Shown piece after piece: positions 1-11,625 of a stretch of DNA of 64,000 bases. The notes under the pieces were generated by a model. That model was not told the origin of the DNA and did no database searches. It saw nothing but the letters and a program-made list of their open reading frames with translations. Numbering within the stretch: position 1 is the stretch's first letter; every line of letters starts with the position of its first letter. The stretch spans positions 30,247,158 through 30,311,157 of the forward strand of contig NC_134024.1 of NCBI RefSeq assembly GCF_040712315.1, given 5' to 3'. The stretch comes from Castanea sativa (taxonomy: Eukaryota > Streptophyta > Magnoliopsida > Fagales > Fagaceae). Position numbers and translations under genes: made by a program.

Positions 1-40
1 TTAAGTAAAGAATATAATGCAAATAGAAAAGTGAATGCAG

Positions 41-1698
41 TTAAGTAGCGCGTACCAAAGCTAAATCCCTTTTAAGAGAAAGGAATAGCTGTTGTTGCTT
101 CATGTTATCTAGGGCCTTCATGTCCTTTGGTAAAAGGAGGGGTTGTTCTAGGGCTTCAGCCAGGTAATGAGAGTGCCCTTTTTGGAACTTTCTTATAGAA
201 GAGTGGCAAGGGATAGGAGCCCTGTCCAATTCCAGTGAAGGTGACCAATGAGATTGAGCTTGACGCACCTCGGCCAATTCGTGGCTGTCCCTACTTTCCA
301 CGGAGGAAGCTCAGACTTGGCCTTTTCCAGCTTTTTGTTGTTTTTGTTTCTTCTTCTGGGCCAAATCCTCTTTTTCAACCTCATTCGATCTTTTCTTCTT
401 GAGGTTAGGAGCAAGGAGAATAGGGCCTAAGGGGGGAGGAGGAGGCGGTAGGTTAGCAGGAGGTTGAGATCTCGATGTATCCTTTACAACGGCTTGTTTA
501 TTCCTCTTGCCAAGAAGATCCTTCAAGCTTGACATCTCTTCTTCTTCTTCCTCTTCACTGTTATCTACACGTGCGGCAAAGAAACCCTAGATACAAGAGC
601 TCTCGGCGTTTTTGGTTTCTTCGTCCGAGATGTTGACAATGTAGTCCTCTAGAGGTCTTTCTGCCTCCTCTAAACGAAACTGGTCTATTTCTTCTTCAAG
701 AGATAGACGAGGAGATGCAGGTTCTTCTCGGATGGCTGTTGATACAGGTTGTGCTGAAAGAGGAACAGCTTTTACTGGGCGAATGTATAGGATGACAGAG
801 GGGTCGTCCGGTAGATCGTGTGGAGTGAGGAAATTTGGTTTCGAGACATCTATCTTTTTACGTCTCCAGTCTCCCGCGGTGATCGCGTTGCCAATATCAT
901 GGAAGATCTTCGATAACGGTTCGTATCCCAAGATGAGATGCGCGGCCCTCACTTGCAAGTCTTCACTTACGAATATCTCGGATCTTAAAACTCTATTAAG
1001 GTCCACAACGTTGACAAGGCTTAGATGGGGCGACACGTGCTGTTTATCTACAAAGGACATATCCGAGAAGGTAAGTATGTTTAGATTGATAATAAATGAG
1101 TAACAGTAAGAATAGTAGAATGCAAGGGGTATCAAGGTGATAGAGTTAGAGGAACCAAAACCCAAGCTAGGGAATCTAAATCCTAAGGAATCACACCTGG
1201 TTTCCCAGCTGTGACTGGACAATGAGGACCATCAGACCATCTCCCAGAGGCGATTAGATAGTCATCCTTCATGCCTTTGTTAGATTGGGGAAAACATGAT
1301 ATGAGCCTAACAATGCTAGACTTGGATTTGAGGTAGTAACCTACGTTTTTAAGTTCATGGCATTCGTACATATAGACGACATCATGCCATGTGAGGTTCA
1401 GGCCCATTTGCTCATTTAAAGTGTCGACACAAACTAAGATTCTAAACATGTTGGGCGTACATTGATTTGGGCATAATCTATGGTTGCCCAGGTATTCACT
1501 AGTTACATTCTTCATGGGAAGTGTCATTCCACCCTCTAAAAAGACGATGATGGGAATGACAAATTCTCCTTCTTTCCTAGCGCTAGTTATGGCTCCTGGG
1601 GAGCAATATCTCAAACCCACTTTTGGAGGGATGTGATATTTGGCCTGGAAACCCTCTATACTGGCATTGGTATCTACTAAACATTTGAATCTACCCAT
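41..1698 (-). pseudogene. antisense ORF of the Tat-like retrotransposon, decayed
   Basis: The reading runs from ATG at 1698. A first exon to 1197 joins in frame to a second starting at 1047, across a plausible GT..AG intron (donor GTGTGA, acceptor TTTGTAG). The joined frame continues through DKQHVSPHLS and a proline-rich, then lysine-rich tract (about 330-480) to beyond position 41. Two in-frame stops interrupt it (TAG at 587-589, TGA at 311-313), so it is broken. I know no biochemical function. The N-terminal part resembles uncharacterised proteins common in tree genomes next to LTR elements. Its opposite orientation to the LTR is the striking feature. The left end is cut by or lies near the window edge. 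Confidence 0.6.
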
Positions 1699-2196
1699 TT
1701 GGTTAAAATAAAAGTGAAGATGTAGAAGGGTAAAAGGGTGTAGTTAGAAGCCGAGGACGAGAGCCAAGGAGAAAAAGAAATTACAAGAGGGAGAACTTAC
1801 GGGAATGAGTAGATGATTCTTCACGCGCTTCTTGAAAAGAGAAAAAAGGAGGAAATTTTAGAGTTTGATTGATTTTTGGAGTAGCGGGTTGAGTCACGAC
1901 TTCCTAGGCATTTTTGATATCTGGGAAGCGGCATTGAATGAGATTATCCTGCTAAAATTTTAGGGAAAAACCCGAGCCGTTGGAGGTACATCTCACCGTT
2001 GGACGTGGAGGACAAGGCGTTACTTACAGCAATTAATGTGCGCGAGATGGATTTCTAAGCGTCAGAGGTGGTTTAAAAGAGGCGAGATGATACTCTCACG
2101 TGTGATGATTTGAAAGGCATGTGAAGGTTGTGGTGTTAGGTCAAAACTTCCTTTTCCTTCCTAGATGGGAAGAAAAATGAAGTTTTGAGGGGCTAT

Positions 2197-2989
2197 TGTG
2201 GGGGGCAGAATGGTCAAAATACGCTTTTGGGCCTTGGGCCTGATTTAGAGGTATTAATTCGTCCGAGTAGAGCCTTGAAGTCCACAAGCAAGCTCTTGCT
2301 GGAAGGATTGATGGGGTTGTCCGAGGAGGGGCATCTCCTCGGCCAAGTCAAGTGAAGATCGAACGACGTGTCATGATGTTTGGAAGAGAATGCTGGAAGG
2401 TCTGTTGGGTAAAGATATGTTCCACAAAGTTATAGAGAGGACGAACGCATGAGAAATATCATGGAAAAAGCTGCTACCGCCGCATTAAAGACTTTGCACC
2501 TACCCATCTAGCCGCATTAATGGGGAAATGACATCTGAACAGTATAGATCAGCCTTACAGCTATTGTTTGAAGACTTCCAGAGGGCGGTGGATGAGACAA
2601 GTATCTGGATCATTGATTTGATCCATACATGGAAGATGGAGGGAAGAACGAGGATGATATATAGGGAAAAGAGAGGCATTCTAGAGAGAAAAAAAAAAGA
2701 AAGAAAAGGAAAACAAAGAAAGAAAACACTGTACTCATCATCTTCAATTTTAATCTATTGTTTGGAGAAGGAAAGACAATACAAGTCATCCTCGGCTTAC
2801 GTCTGAGGAGAGTTTTTGCTATTTTATCCATTTGTTGTGTAGCTAATGGCAATCTAGCCCACCATATTTGTTATCCAATATCCATAAAACCTAGGTTTCA
2901 ACCCCACGCTCTATAAATTTGATTGTATAAGGCTTTTTAGGCCTGAACCCATCACGCGGTTGGATCTGGGTACAAATTGTGCACTTACA
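2197..2989 (+). repeat. 3' LTR (793 bp) of the Tat-like element
   Basis: It starts TG and ends CA, is preceded by a purine-rich tract, and has a TATA-like site at 2658-2663 that would serve as the U3 promoter. The partner LTR is off the window, so the ends rest on motif recognition only. Confidence 0.65.

Positions 2990-3040
<51 letters not shown>
2990..3040. repeat. (ATT)n microsatellite
   Basis: About 17 ATT units lie directly after the LTR end. The equivalent place in the paralogous segment (near 8761) has a shorter ATT/GTT run, so the microsatellite probably predates the LTR insertion. Confidence 0.95.
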
Positions 3041-3042
<2 letters not shown>

Positions 3043-3044
3043 AC

Positions 3045-4715
3045 AGTGTAAAACAAAACAAAAATAACGAAATCACGGAAATCAATAATTGAAAAATAGA
3101 AAATAAAACAACCACCTTTTGTTTTCTTTTGATGACATTTATGAATGAATTTGAGTTGTATTGATATGTATATTTCAAATGAGTAGGTGTAACATATCAT
3201 TTTAGAACTAATATGTATATCGTAAGTATTTTTGTTTGAGGAAAATTTTTTATGCTCATTCAATCATGCATTTGTAATTTTTAGCAAACAATTTATACAA
3301 ACTATTGTTTTCCAAATCCATATTCTAAAATTCAATCTATATTATATTAGGTAAGTTTAATTACACATTTGGTCATCAATTTTTACGTACCCTCTGTTTC
3401 AAAATTGTTCATAATCTTTCAAATGTTTCAATTTAGTTATGAACATTTTTAATATGTGTCAAAAAAGAATTTGCCATTAATTAGTGGATGGAAAAATATG
3501 ATGCAACAAACAAAAACACTAAAATTAAGGATAAATACCAACATTGAGTCTAGGTAGTAGCTAATGATGGCAGGCAAACATGTCTTTGTTTTTTGAAACT
3601 CAATACTAATGTCAAAAAGGTTCCTAACACGTTTGTCTGACAACTATCGTGTCCTTTCTTTTTTAATGCTTAAACTTAGTTTGTATGTGTACATATTCAC
3701 ATACAAAATTTTCGTACTTTCATAGTAAGGGGAAAAAAAAGAAAAAATGGGAAAATAACTCTTACACAGGCGTTTGTTACATTTTTGTTTTTTTTAACTC
3801 ATTATTTGCGTGCGCAAGTGACATGTGTGTAAGATGTATGTAACAAGCGTGTGTAATAGTTTTCAACAAAAAAAAAAAAAAAGTGTGTGTAATAGATATT
3901 GCCAAAAAAAAAATTAAAACTAAAATGTCAAACCTGATAGCTTGGGAGCAACACTAATTACATTGGGTAAGTCAATATTTTTTCCATGAATGAGGGGTAC
4001 ATAGAAATTATGTTCCCAAGGGAAGTTCCCATGCCGCCCCCTACATCCAACAACTCCTTTACCTCTTCAAAGCCAGGATACACCTTAAGTACCTCATCCA
4101 ATAATAGTTTTGCGCTATGTGCATGTCATAAATTCTTGGAATAGTATATCAAACTTTGGCTCCTTTGCCATGTGCTCATAAAAAGTTGCACCATAGGTTG
4201 AGTAGAAAGGCTTGCACTCTGGTTCAAGCACCATGTTCTTAAGCTTGTATAGGGGTTCAACCATCATTCTTTCACTTAAAAAGAGTACCGTTGAGGCCGA
4301 GGAAACTCCGTCCTTATTAGTTGCTAAGTGACGAGTTAACTGTGTTAGCCCATAACACATTTCTTGATGTGTGGCATCATCCCCACTTTGGCATGGCCTT
4401 CGAGACATTGACAAGAGAGAGTTTACGCTTAGCAGCCTTAGTATCCGGTCCAAAGTGATAGCCGCATTCAAATTGGTTGTTGAGATCTTCTCAACAATCT
4501 CAGCTGCAGAAAGTTGAGCTTCAGAACCTGCATTGGCAATGATATTGAAGATGTCTAGCTCAATTGCAGCTCTTAGAAACATTTGAATGACAATCGAATT
4601 TCCCAACCCCCAAGATGATAGATGATCTTTGCCATTTTGGTCTTCCATGTCTTTGGAGTTTTCTTTGATATGTTTTCCTCGCTTGGTGTAATGGAACATT
4701 TATAATACTACGCAT
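3045..4715 (-). repeat. duplicated OMT segment, copy A
   Basis: This stretch aligns by eye with 8776-10405. Shared blocks include the intron sequence near 3061-3210 (matching 8785-8935), the block near 3540-3640 (matching 9400-9510), exon 1, and the TATA-like TTTATAAT just upstream of each ATG. It ends on the left at the ATT run and the retrotransposon LTR. It holds no gene beyond the exon described separately. Confidence 0.85.
3934..4663 (-). pseudogene. COMT-type O-methyltransferase, exon 1 copy A, broken
   Basis: The reading starts MEDQNGKDHLSSWGLGNSIV at 4663 and covers the dimerisation/N-terminal domain of plant caffeic-acid-type, SAM-dependent O-methyltransferases. The glycine-rich SAM-binding motif (LLDVGGGMGTSLGN) lies near 4040. 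Exon 1 ends at a good donor (CAG|GTTTGA) at 3934. Two frameshifts are visible against copy B: a 4-bp insertion near 4118 (TGTGCATGTCAT against TGTGTCAT), and a 1-bp loss near 3996. Exons 2 and 3 are absent downstream, where the retrotransposon LTR begins instead. The substrate cannot be read from the sequence. In this family the enzyme would methylate phenolic hydroxyls in the cytosol, but this copy cannot make an enzyme. Confidence 0.88.
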
Positions 4716-5859
4716 CTGTTAAGAACAATTTATTTAGTTGAAACTAAAAATTTTTGTTGAAATTAAGTACTGTAAATAAAACTAAAAAGTAGTTGAAATA
4801 GTACAGTAAAACCTATGAATAGTACAAAAAATAAGCTAAATAGTAAAAAATACTGATTTTTTAAACCAATGCTAAACGCACACTACTTTGCATAATTGGC
4901 CGTTTATTGTGAGATTAACAATCTGTCTGCATATTTAAAAAAAAAACAAATAAATAAACAAACAAATAAATGATAACAGAAAACTACTCTCAATATGGCG
5001 TCAAGTTGATTCAAGCGTAATTAAATTAGATGTCAATTAGACACTTCTCCAAAAAAAAAAAAAAATGTGAGAAGTTAGAATGAGAAATGACCACCAAAAA
5101 AAAAAAAAAATTGTATCCAAGATGGGACCAACTCGATTCAAGGGTAATTAAGTTAGATGTTAGAAGGAGAATGAAATGGCAAAGAAATAAGAAACTGTCC
5201 TCAAGATGGCGCCAACTTGATTCAAGGGTAATTAAGTTAGATGTTAGAATGAGAATGAAATGGCAAAAAATAGTAAGCCGAGTAGTATCAAGATCTTTCT
5301 TACTAAATTAAGGTAATTTATAATCTTTTGCTCACTAAAATATACTGTAAATTTGATTTTGACTTTAGTAATTATGTTATTTAATATAAATAATTTTTAT
5401 TTATCATGCGTCTAACAACACACAAAATGGACTGGTGTTGCAGCACTTTTTTAAAACTATTATTACATTTTATTACGGATGATAAATAACAGTTATCTTG
5501 AAGTAAATATCATAAATTAAGTTCTATCTTTATCTCAAGAAAAAATATCATAAATTAAAATACTGAGTCCAATTTTGATCGTTGTGGATATGTAAAATGA
5601 TGATTTTACATTTGGATGTATAAAATGACTACTTTATACGTACCTTTATAATTTGTAAGATTTGACATTGCTTGAAAATTAATGATTCATATATTTTTAC
5701 TCAACCGAAAGTTTTGAAATCCCTCTCTTTTTAAGTTCTTACCAACACCGAAAGAACATATTATTTACGAAAGGGAGATTCAATAACACATATAATGACT
5801 TTATTTCAACGTCGATATCCCTAGAGGGGACTCGTAGTATTTAATAATCAATTGATTTC
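4716..5859. other. spacer between OMT copies, no gene
   Basis: AT-rich DNA. A MITE-like block near 4735-4880 with repeated AGTACAGTA-type words resembles the block at 57262-57416. A short tandem repeat follows (listed separately). I see nothing coding. Confidence 0.6.
4990..5275. repeat. 85-bp tandem repeat, about three imperfect copies
   Basis: The phrase GATTCAAGGGTAATTAAG recurs at 5136 and 5220 (offset near 85 bp), with a more diverged copy near 5010. Poly-A runs separate the copies. The ORF read through it is an artefact of the repeat. Confidence 0.85.
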
Positions 5860-6628
5860 TTAATATTTAAGAAATTCAATACCATTAATGCCTTGACCAA
5901 TCGGGAATGTGTTTATCTCAGCAAACCCTACAGCGTAGAGCATCATGTAGAAGTCATCAATTATTGCATTCACTGAGGCGAAGTCGTTTCCCAATACTTG
6001 AGGGATTATAATTTCCAATGCTATCACCTTCCCATGAATTGGTAATGCTTCCCAGCAATTTTTCAACAACTTCTTGCACTGTTCATCATCCCAGTTATGG
6101 AGTATCCACTGCTTGCATAAAAATTACAACACAACAGTTTGTTAATTATTATTCTTAAAAACAGGTTGCCATGCATTACTATATTTTCCAATGGAAGAAG
6201 TGGCACGATTATATTATTATCTAGTAGAAGTTGGCCATGTTATTTTCAAGCGAATGATAATTTTGATTTTCCATTTTATTTCTCACGGATGATAATTAAT
6301 TTCGATCTTCTGTTTTATTTAGATATTTATATCCTTGTATTCTGCTGATGTAAATTTATTGGAATTGCTTTGCATGGATTACCCATTTTTTTAATTTACC
6401 ATATGCAACCTTTGAATGCATATTCATGTATGAATAATACTAGAAATACAAACTATTTCACAAATTTTTTTACAAACTGATGATGTGGTAAGTGATTATT
6501 GGTAAATGAACAAATGATATTAATTGTGGACCTAAATGAAAACCAATAAGAGGTTGACCATATCAACATTTTGTAAAAATATTGTAAAATAGTTTGTGAC
6601 TGTAGCATTACTCATTCATGTATAATTC

Positions 6629-8538
6629 CAGTATCCACTTTACTATATAGGCAAGTAATGCAATTGCCTTAGACCCCAAATATAAAAAGGCCCCTCAGAT
6701 ATTAACCAAAAATTTTAAAAAAATAAATAGATAAAAGAGAAACAAAAATTTAGGCTAGTAATGACTATTAATTAAGCTCAAAATTTAGTCAATACATGAA
6801 AATCTCTGTGTTTAGTAAGCGTGGATTTGGGAAAAATTTGCTAAATAACATAAGAGTAATGTTATATTTACAACATTTTTACAATATTTTTACAACAAAT
6901 TACAGGTGGTTAGTTATTATCGGTTCAAATTTGAACCCAACACTAAAATTACCTTTTTGCCTCAACAATAACAACCAGTATTAACAATTTGCCACCTAAA
7001 ATTTGTTGTAAAAATTTTGTGGACATATCATTTCTCATAACATAATCTTAGGAAAAATTTGCTAAATAGCATTTGACCAAAATTATTTAATTATGTAGCA
7101 TCTTTTTGTAACTTGAGTTTGTTAAACTTGAGTTCCAAGTAAAACTCAAATTTACCAAACTTGAGTTCCAAGTATTATATTTGATCAGACTATCCTTATA
7201 TTTATAAACCCAATATCAATATTTTTTTTTAAAATTTCCTCCAAATAAATAATAACAAAAAAATATAAACTATAAATTATGACAAATTCATTAAAACTAT
7301 AGTCTAAAATTTCAAAATGACATGTATAATACAAAAATAACTATTTAAATTCTTGTTTTTTTTTTTTATAGAAATCATGACATAATGTTTGTTATGTTTG
7401 TTAATAAAAATAAATATTTTATTTTATTTTAGCATCTAACCAATCTCAAATAGGAGATATAAATATTATATTATATTTTATTTTTGCATTTAAGTTGTAA
7501 CGAGAAGCAATAAAGATAAGGGAACATATGTTGATAATTTGTTTTATGTTTCATCTTCGTTGATAAGTGAAAAATGGTAAAATTGTCAATTTATAACAAA
7601 TGTAATTTTTTTTTTAAACTTGAGAATTTGAATACCCAACTGTTTTATCATCCCCTTTCCCCTATATATATGTGTGTGTGTGTGTATTTCTCAAAAAAAA
7701 AAAGAAAAAAGAATACCCAACTGTTTTAAATGATATACATTCCCAAAGGAAGGAGTTGAGTAAGAATCTAAATATCTCTGGCATCTTAATTCTTTATGTG
7801 ATTTATAACTAAACGTGAGAATCTTTTAATATTCCTAAATATCCTAATACTTTAAGCCACCTTATTGATCTGGATTTTTTTTTTTGTTTTGGGCTGAATG
7901 ATTTGATTTTCTCTTTGCTGTTGGGTTTAGTGCTTACTGAATGAAATTGGGGTGTGGGTTAAGTCTTTACTCTATAGTTAATGGTGTTTGATATATAGAC
8001 ATTTATGTAAAGGATTTGGCTGAATGAAAACAAGGCTTATTCAGCAAAACAAAGAAAACAAAGGCTTTGTCTTTTCAGCTTTTCTATAGGTGTACGGCAC
8101 TATCGATACTTATCTTCATTTGTTTCTTTTTTTATATAATTTTTTTATTTTTATTTTTATAAAAAGTAAGGCAAAGTGATAGTTTATCTTCCTATGTTTT
8201 TTTTTTTTTTTTTTTTTTTATTTATAAAAAGTAAAGCAAAGTGATAGTTGTTGACTGGAGAGTTTACACCATTGTGTTGTTGCATCGATGTTGCATCGAT
8301 CACTCCACTTATTTTATTTGTAATAAAACACAAAAATTCCTATCTATTATTATTTTTAAATAATTGTCAATTTTTGTTAATAATAAAACTAATAATTTTG
8401 CATCTCAAAAAAGCAATAATAGATTTTAAATAAAAATACTATATATAAAGTTGTTAATAATATTTAATAGATATTCAAATAACAAAAAAATCCCCATTTA
8501 AATTTTTTTGCCCCCCAAGATACTTTGAGCCGGTCCTG
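6629..8538. mobile_element. hAT-like non-autonomous element in OMT intron 2
   Basis: The ends are CAG...CTG, with perfect 8-bp target duplications TATAATTC at 6621-6628 and 8539-8546. Eight-base duplications are diagnostic of hAT transposons. The right end (GAGCCGGTCCTG) matches the widespread CAGGxCxGGCTC hAT terminus. The interior is AT-rich, has no transposase ORF, and includes two copies of AAAAAGTAARGCAAAGTGATAG (near 8161 and 8226) and a MITE. Confidence 0.85.
6855..7037. mobile_element. short MITE (ACAACATTTTTACAA family)
   Basis: An AT-rich unit opens with GTAATGTTATATTTACAACA and closes with TTGTTGTAAAAATTTTGTGG, roughly inverted. Relatives occur at 18150-18310 and 18316-18505. It is nested in the hAT element. 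Confidence 0.65.
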
Positions 8539-8775
8539 TATAATTCAACCAAATATTTTTATTTTTTTAGGGGAAAAAAAGAAAAGAAAAGAAAGAGAAA
8601 CCAACCTTCAATAAAATTGCTTCCGCTCTTGGTAAAGATTCAAACATATTTCCGCTAACATGCTCCACACCTAACAAGGGAGAAAATTAGTATTGGTTAA
8701 TAAATAAAGCATGTTATAACTTATAACGTAGCCCTTTTCATGAAGAGAAACCAAAGTGGCATTATTGTTGTTGTT

Positions 8776-10405
8776 GTTATACAAAATTAACAAAATCATG
8801 GAAATCAAGAATGAAAAAATAGAAAATAAAACAACTACTTTTTGTTTGCTTTTGATGACCTTTATGAATGAATTTGAGTTGTATTAATATGTGTATTTCA
8901 AATGAGAAGATGTAAGATATCATTTTAGAACTAGTCCGTAAAGTCTATATTTTTAGATGGCAACATTAAACAATTGTAAGGGTTTAGAACTTAGTTTGTC
9001 TAGATAGAATTAAAATGGATTATATTTGATCAAGATAAATCAGCTTCAAAGTAGTGGAAGGCCTAAGAAATAGGTAGAAAATGGACTGTTGTTGTGCTGC
9101 ATTTCGACTGGCTCGACAGGTCAATAGTCATTTATCTCGACCAATCAAATTGCATGTCTTAACCAATATTGGACAAACAACTTAGTTTCTCAGCCGTTTG
9201 ATAGAACTTTAAGTAAATATAAATACAAACCATATAGCATATTTCTACAAACACACAAGAGGGTAGTATTTAATTTTGTACACAGATTTGAGTTTTTTAA
9301 GCTCTCTTGAAGCATCAATTGGAGACTACGTGCAAACAACAAATCCATTGAAAAAGCGAAGTTGCTGCAACCAACCACAGTTACTTTTTATAAAAATACC
9401 AACGTTGAACCTAGGTAGTAGCTAATAATGGCAGACAGACATGTCTTTTTTGTTTTTTGAAACTCAATACTGATGTCAAAAGAGTTCCTAACATGTTTTT
9501 CTAACAACTGTCATGTCTTTTGTCACAAATTTTGTGCAAAAGTGGCATGTGTGTAAGGTGTATGTAATAGGTAGACATTGCCACAAAAAGAAAAAAGAAA
9601 AAGGAAAGAGGAAAATGTCAAACCTGAGAGCTTGAGAGCAACACTAATTACATTAGGTAAGTCAAAGTTTTTTCCATGAATGTGGGGATACATAGAAATT
9701 ATGTTCCCAAGAGAAGTTCCCATGCCGCCCCCTGCATCCAACAACTCCTTAATCTCTTCAAAGCCACGATACACCTTAAGTACCTCATCCAAGAATAGTT
9801 TTGAGCTATGTGTCATAAATTCTTGGAAAAGTTTATTGAACTTTGGCTCCTTTGCTGCGTACTTATAAAAATTCTCACCATAGTTTGAGTAGAAAGGCTT
9901 GCAATCTGGTTCAAGCACCATGTTCTTAAGCATGTATTGGGGTTCAACCATCATTCTTTCACTGAAAAGGAGCACCATCGAAGCCGAGGAAACTCCGTCC
10001 TTATTAGTTGCTAAGTGACGAGTTAACTGTGTTAGGCCATAACACATTTCTTGATGTGTGGCATCATCCCCACTTTGGCATGGCCTTTGAGACATTGACA
10101 AGAGAGAGTTTACGTCGAGCAGCCGAGCAGCCTTAGTATCTGGTCCAAAGTGATAGCCGCATTGGGATTGGTTGTTGGGATCTTCTCAACAATCTCAGCT
10201 GCAGAAAGTTGAACTTCAGAACCTGCATTAATGGCAATGATATTGAAGATGTCTAACTCAATTGCAGCTCTTAGACACATTTGAATGACAATCGAATTTC
10301 CCAACACCCAAGATGATAGATGATCTTCACCTCTTTGGTCTTCCATGTCTTTGGAGTTCGTTTTGATATGTTTCCCTCACTTGGTATAATGGAACATTTA
10401 TAATA
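8776..10405 (-). repeat. duplicated OMT segment, copy B
   Basis: Partner of 3045-4715; it covers the promoter-proximal region, exon 1 and most of intron 1 of the fuller OMT pseudogene. The noncoding intron part (8776-9623) contains no other gene. Confidence 0.85.
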
Positions 10406-10479
10406 CTACTTGGTAAGTTGGTGTATTAACTATAGTTATTTTTTCTTATTCTTACTGCCTGTGGTATGGGAGGTGGTAT

Positions 10480-10592
10480 ATGGTGTTTCCGTAACATGCA
10501 TCCTCCCCCTCACATGACATAGGGGTGGACTCCACATGTGTGGGGTCCACTCCCATGTGAGGGGGAGGATGCATGTTTAGGAAACATCATGT
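10480..10592. repeat. inverted repeat able to form a long hairpin
   Basis: CATGCATCCTCCCCCTCACA at 10495 is mirrored by its reverse complement at 10556-10575, and the match extends outward through GTTTCC/GGAAAC to about 37 bp per arm. The loop itself contains a smaller palindrome (GTGGAC...GTCCAC). A second copy of the right arm occurs near 10855-10915. A separate palindrome (ACAATTCATGTAAAACA and its complement) lies at 10804-10842. Confidence 0.85.
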
Positions 10593-11036
10593 ATTTTTTC
10601 GTGGTATGGACATGCGACCCCCATTTTGCCATACCATGGTAACAAGGATATGTCCTACATGCAGATTGACAAAATTTGTGGCTTGCATTGCACCTAGCTA
10701 ATTTAAATCCACTCATACTTGACGGTGCAACAAATTCACAATCTTCAGTACACAATTATGACCTAGGCATGCACCTAAAGTCATGCCCCATATTTACCTA
10801 TATTGACAATTCATGTAAAACATATTTGTTTTACATGAATTGTCAATCGTGTAGGGTCCAGTCTCGTGTGAGGGAGATGATGCATGTTTTGGAAATATCA
10901 TGTATTTTTTCGTGGTATGGACATGCAACCCTCATTTTACCGTACCATGGTAATGAGCACATGTCCTACATGCAGAAGGTCAAAATTTGTGGCTTGCATT
11001 GCACCTAGCTAATTTAAATCCACTCATACTTGAGGG

Positions 11037-11625
11037 CACTGGCGGAGCCAGAGGGGGGCGAGAGGGGGCACCTGCCCCCCCTGACTCCTAAATTTTTTTT
11101 TTTTTTGTTGTATTAGTAGTCACATGGAGGGAAAAAGAAAAAAGAAAAAAAAATAACTTCTACTTGTTGAAAGTGACCAAATCATTGTTTTTGTCTTGTC
11201 TACGCGCAACTTGCTCTTATTTCACTATTTATTTTTATATAATTATTTACACAATTTTTACTATTTATGATACTTTTCACAGCATTTTATCTTTGAATGA
11301 TGCTAAAGATATTACAAATTTTACTACTTATGTCTTACAAATTGGCATGTCACCAATCACAAAAAATAATTTCAAACATTTATTCATTATATTTTTTAAG
11401 TAACACTAATCATATTTTTACTCCATCAGTTTGTAAATTTTTTAGTAGCTATGAATTGGTTGTTTTTGTTTATTTATTTTAATAATATGAAATATATTCA
11501 TATTTGCTTACAATTGTTTATTTATTTTGTTATTATTGTTGATTAATGTTTTTTAGATAAATTTCACTTTTAATATCATCTTTTAATTTTGTTCCCTCTA
11601 GACTAAAATTCTAGCTCCGCCATTG
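11037..11625. mobile_element. hAT-like element, 589 bp
   Basis: Ends CACTGGCGGAGCCAGA and (reverse) CAATGGCGGAGCTAGA are inverted repeats. Flanks CTTGAGGG (11029-11036) and CTTGACGG (11626-11633) form an 8-bp target duplication with one mismatch. Non-autonomous: no transposase ORF, AT-rich core. Confidence 0.8.

Larger units (their letters stand above)
1..2989 (+). mobile_element. Ty3-type LTR retrotransposon, 3' part (cut by window edge)
   Basis: Seen: a purine-rich tract (about 2176-2196) leads into an LTR-like unit that begins TGTGGGGGGC at 2197 and ends TGCACTTACA at 2989. A TATA-like TATATA lies at 2658 inside it, which sets the element on the plus strand. The only ORFs inside (41-1698) run on the minus strand. 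Known: Tat-lineage Ty3 elements (Retand, Grande, Ogre relatives) often carry an extra antisense ORF between pol and the 3' LTR. Inferred: this is the 3' end of such an element. The gag-pol part and 5' LTR lie outside the window, so the lineage and target duplication cannot be tested here. Confidence 0.7.
5860..10346 (-). pseudogene. COMT-type O-methyltransferase gene, copy B, three exons, broken
   Basis: Exon 1 is 10346-9624, exon 2 is 8670-8606 and exon 3 is 6108-5860; all junctions are GT..AG and the phases fit. Exon 1 encodes the dimerisation domain and SAM motif (LLDAGGGMGTSLGN). Exon 2 encodes GVEHVSGNMFESLPRAEA, a family hallmark. Exon 3 starts WILHNWDDEQCKKLL, which carries the usual catalytic-histidine region (WILHDW in relatives). 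Exon 1 is broken by an 8-bp tandem duplication (CGAGCAGC twice, near 10113-10128) that shifts the frame to a stop. Exon 3 also lacks about 20 residues, including the conserved GGKERT-like stretch before the C-terminal GFxxI region. Intron 2 holds a 1.9-kb hAT element. The family methylates phenylpropanoid-type phenolics with S-adenosylmethionine; this copy is almost certainly inactive. Confidence 0.9.

Noticed and set aside
587..1222. reading the 1048-1196 stretch as coding
   Set aside because: It carries intron-like text and good splice sites; skipping it joins two homologous coding parts in phase.
10676..11008. 110-codon plus frame
   Set aside because: Lies in the foldback repeat; the translated text repeats with the DNA repeat and has no family features.
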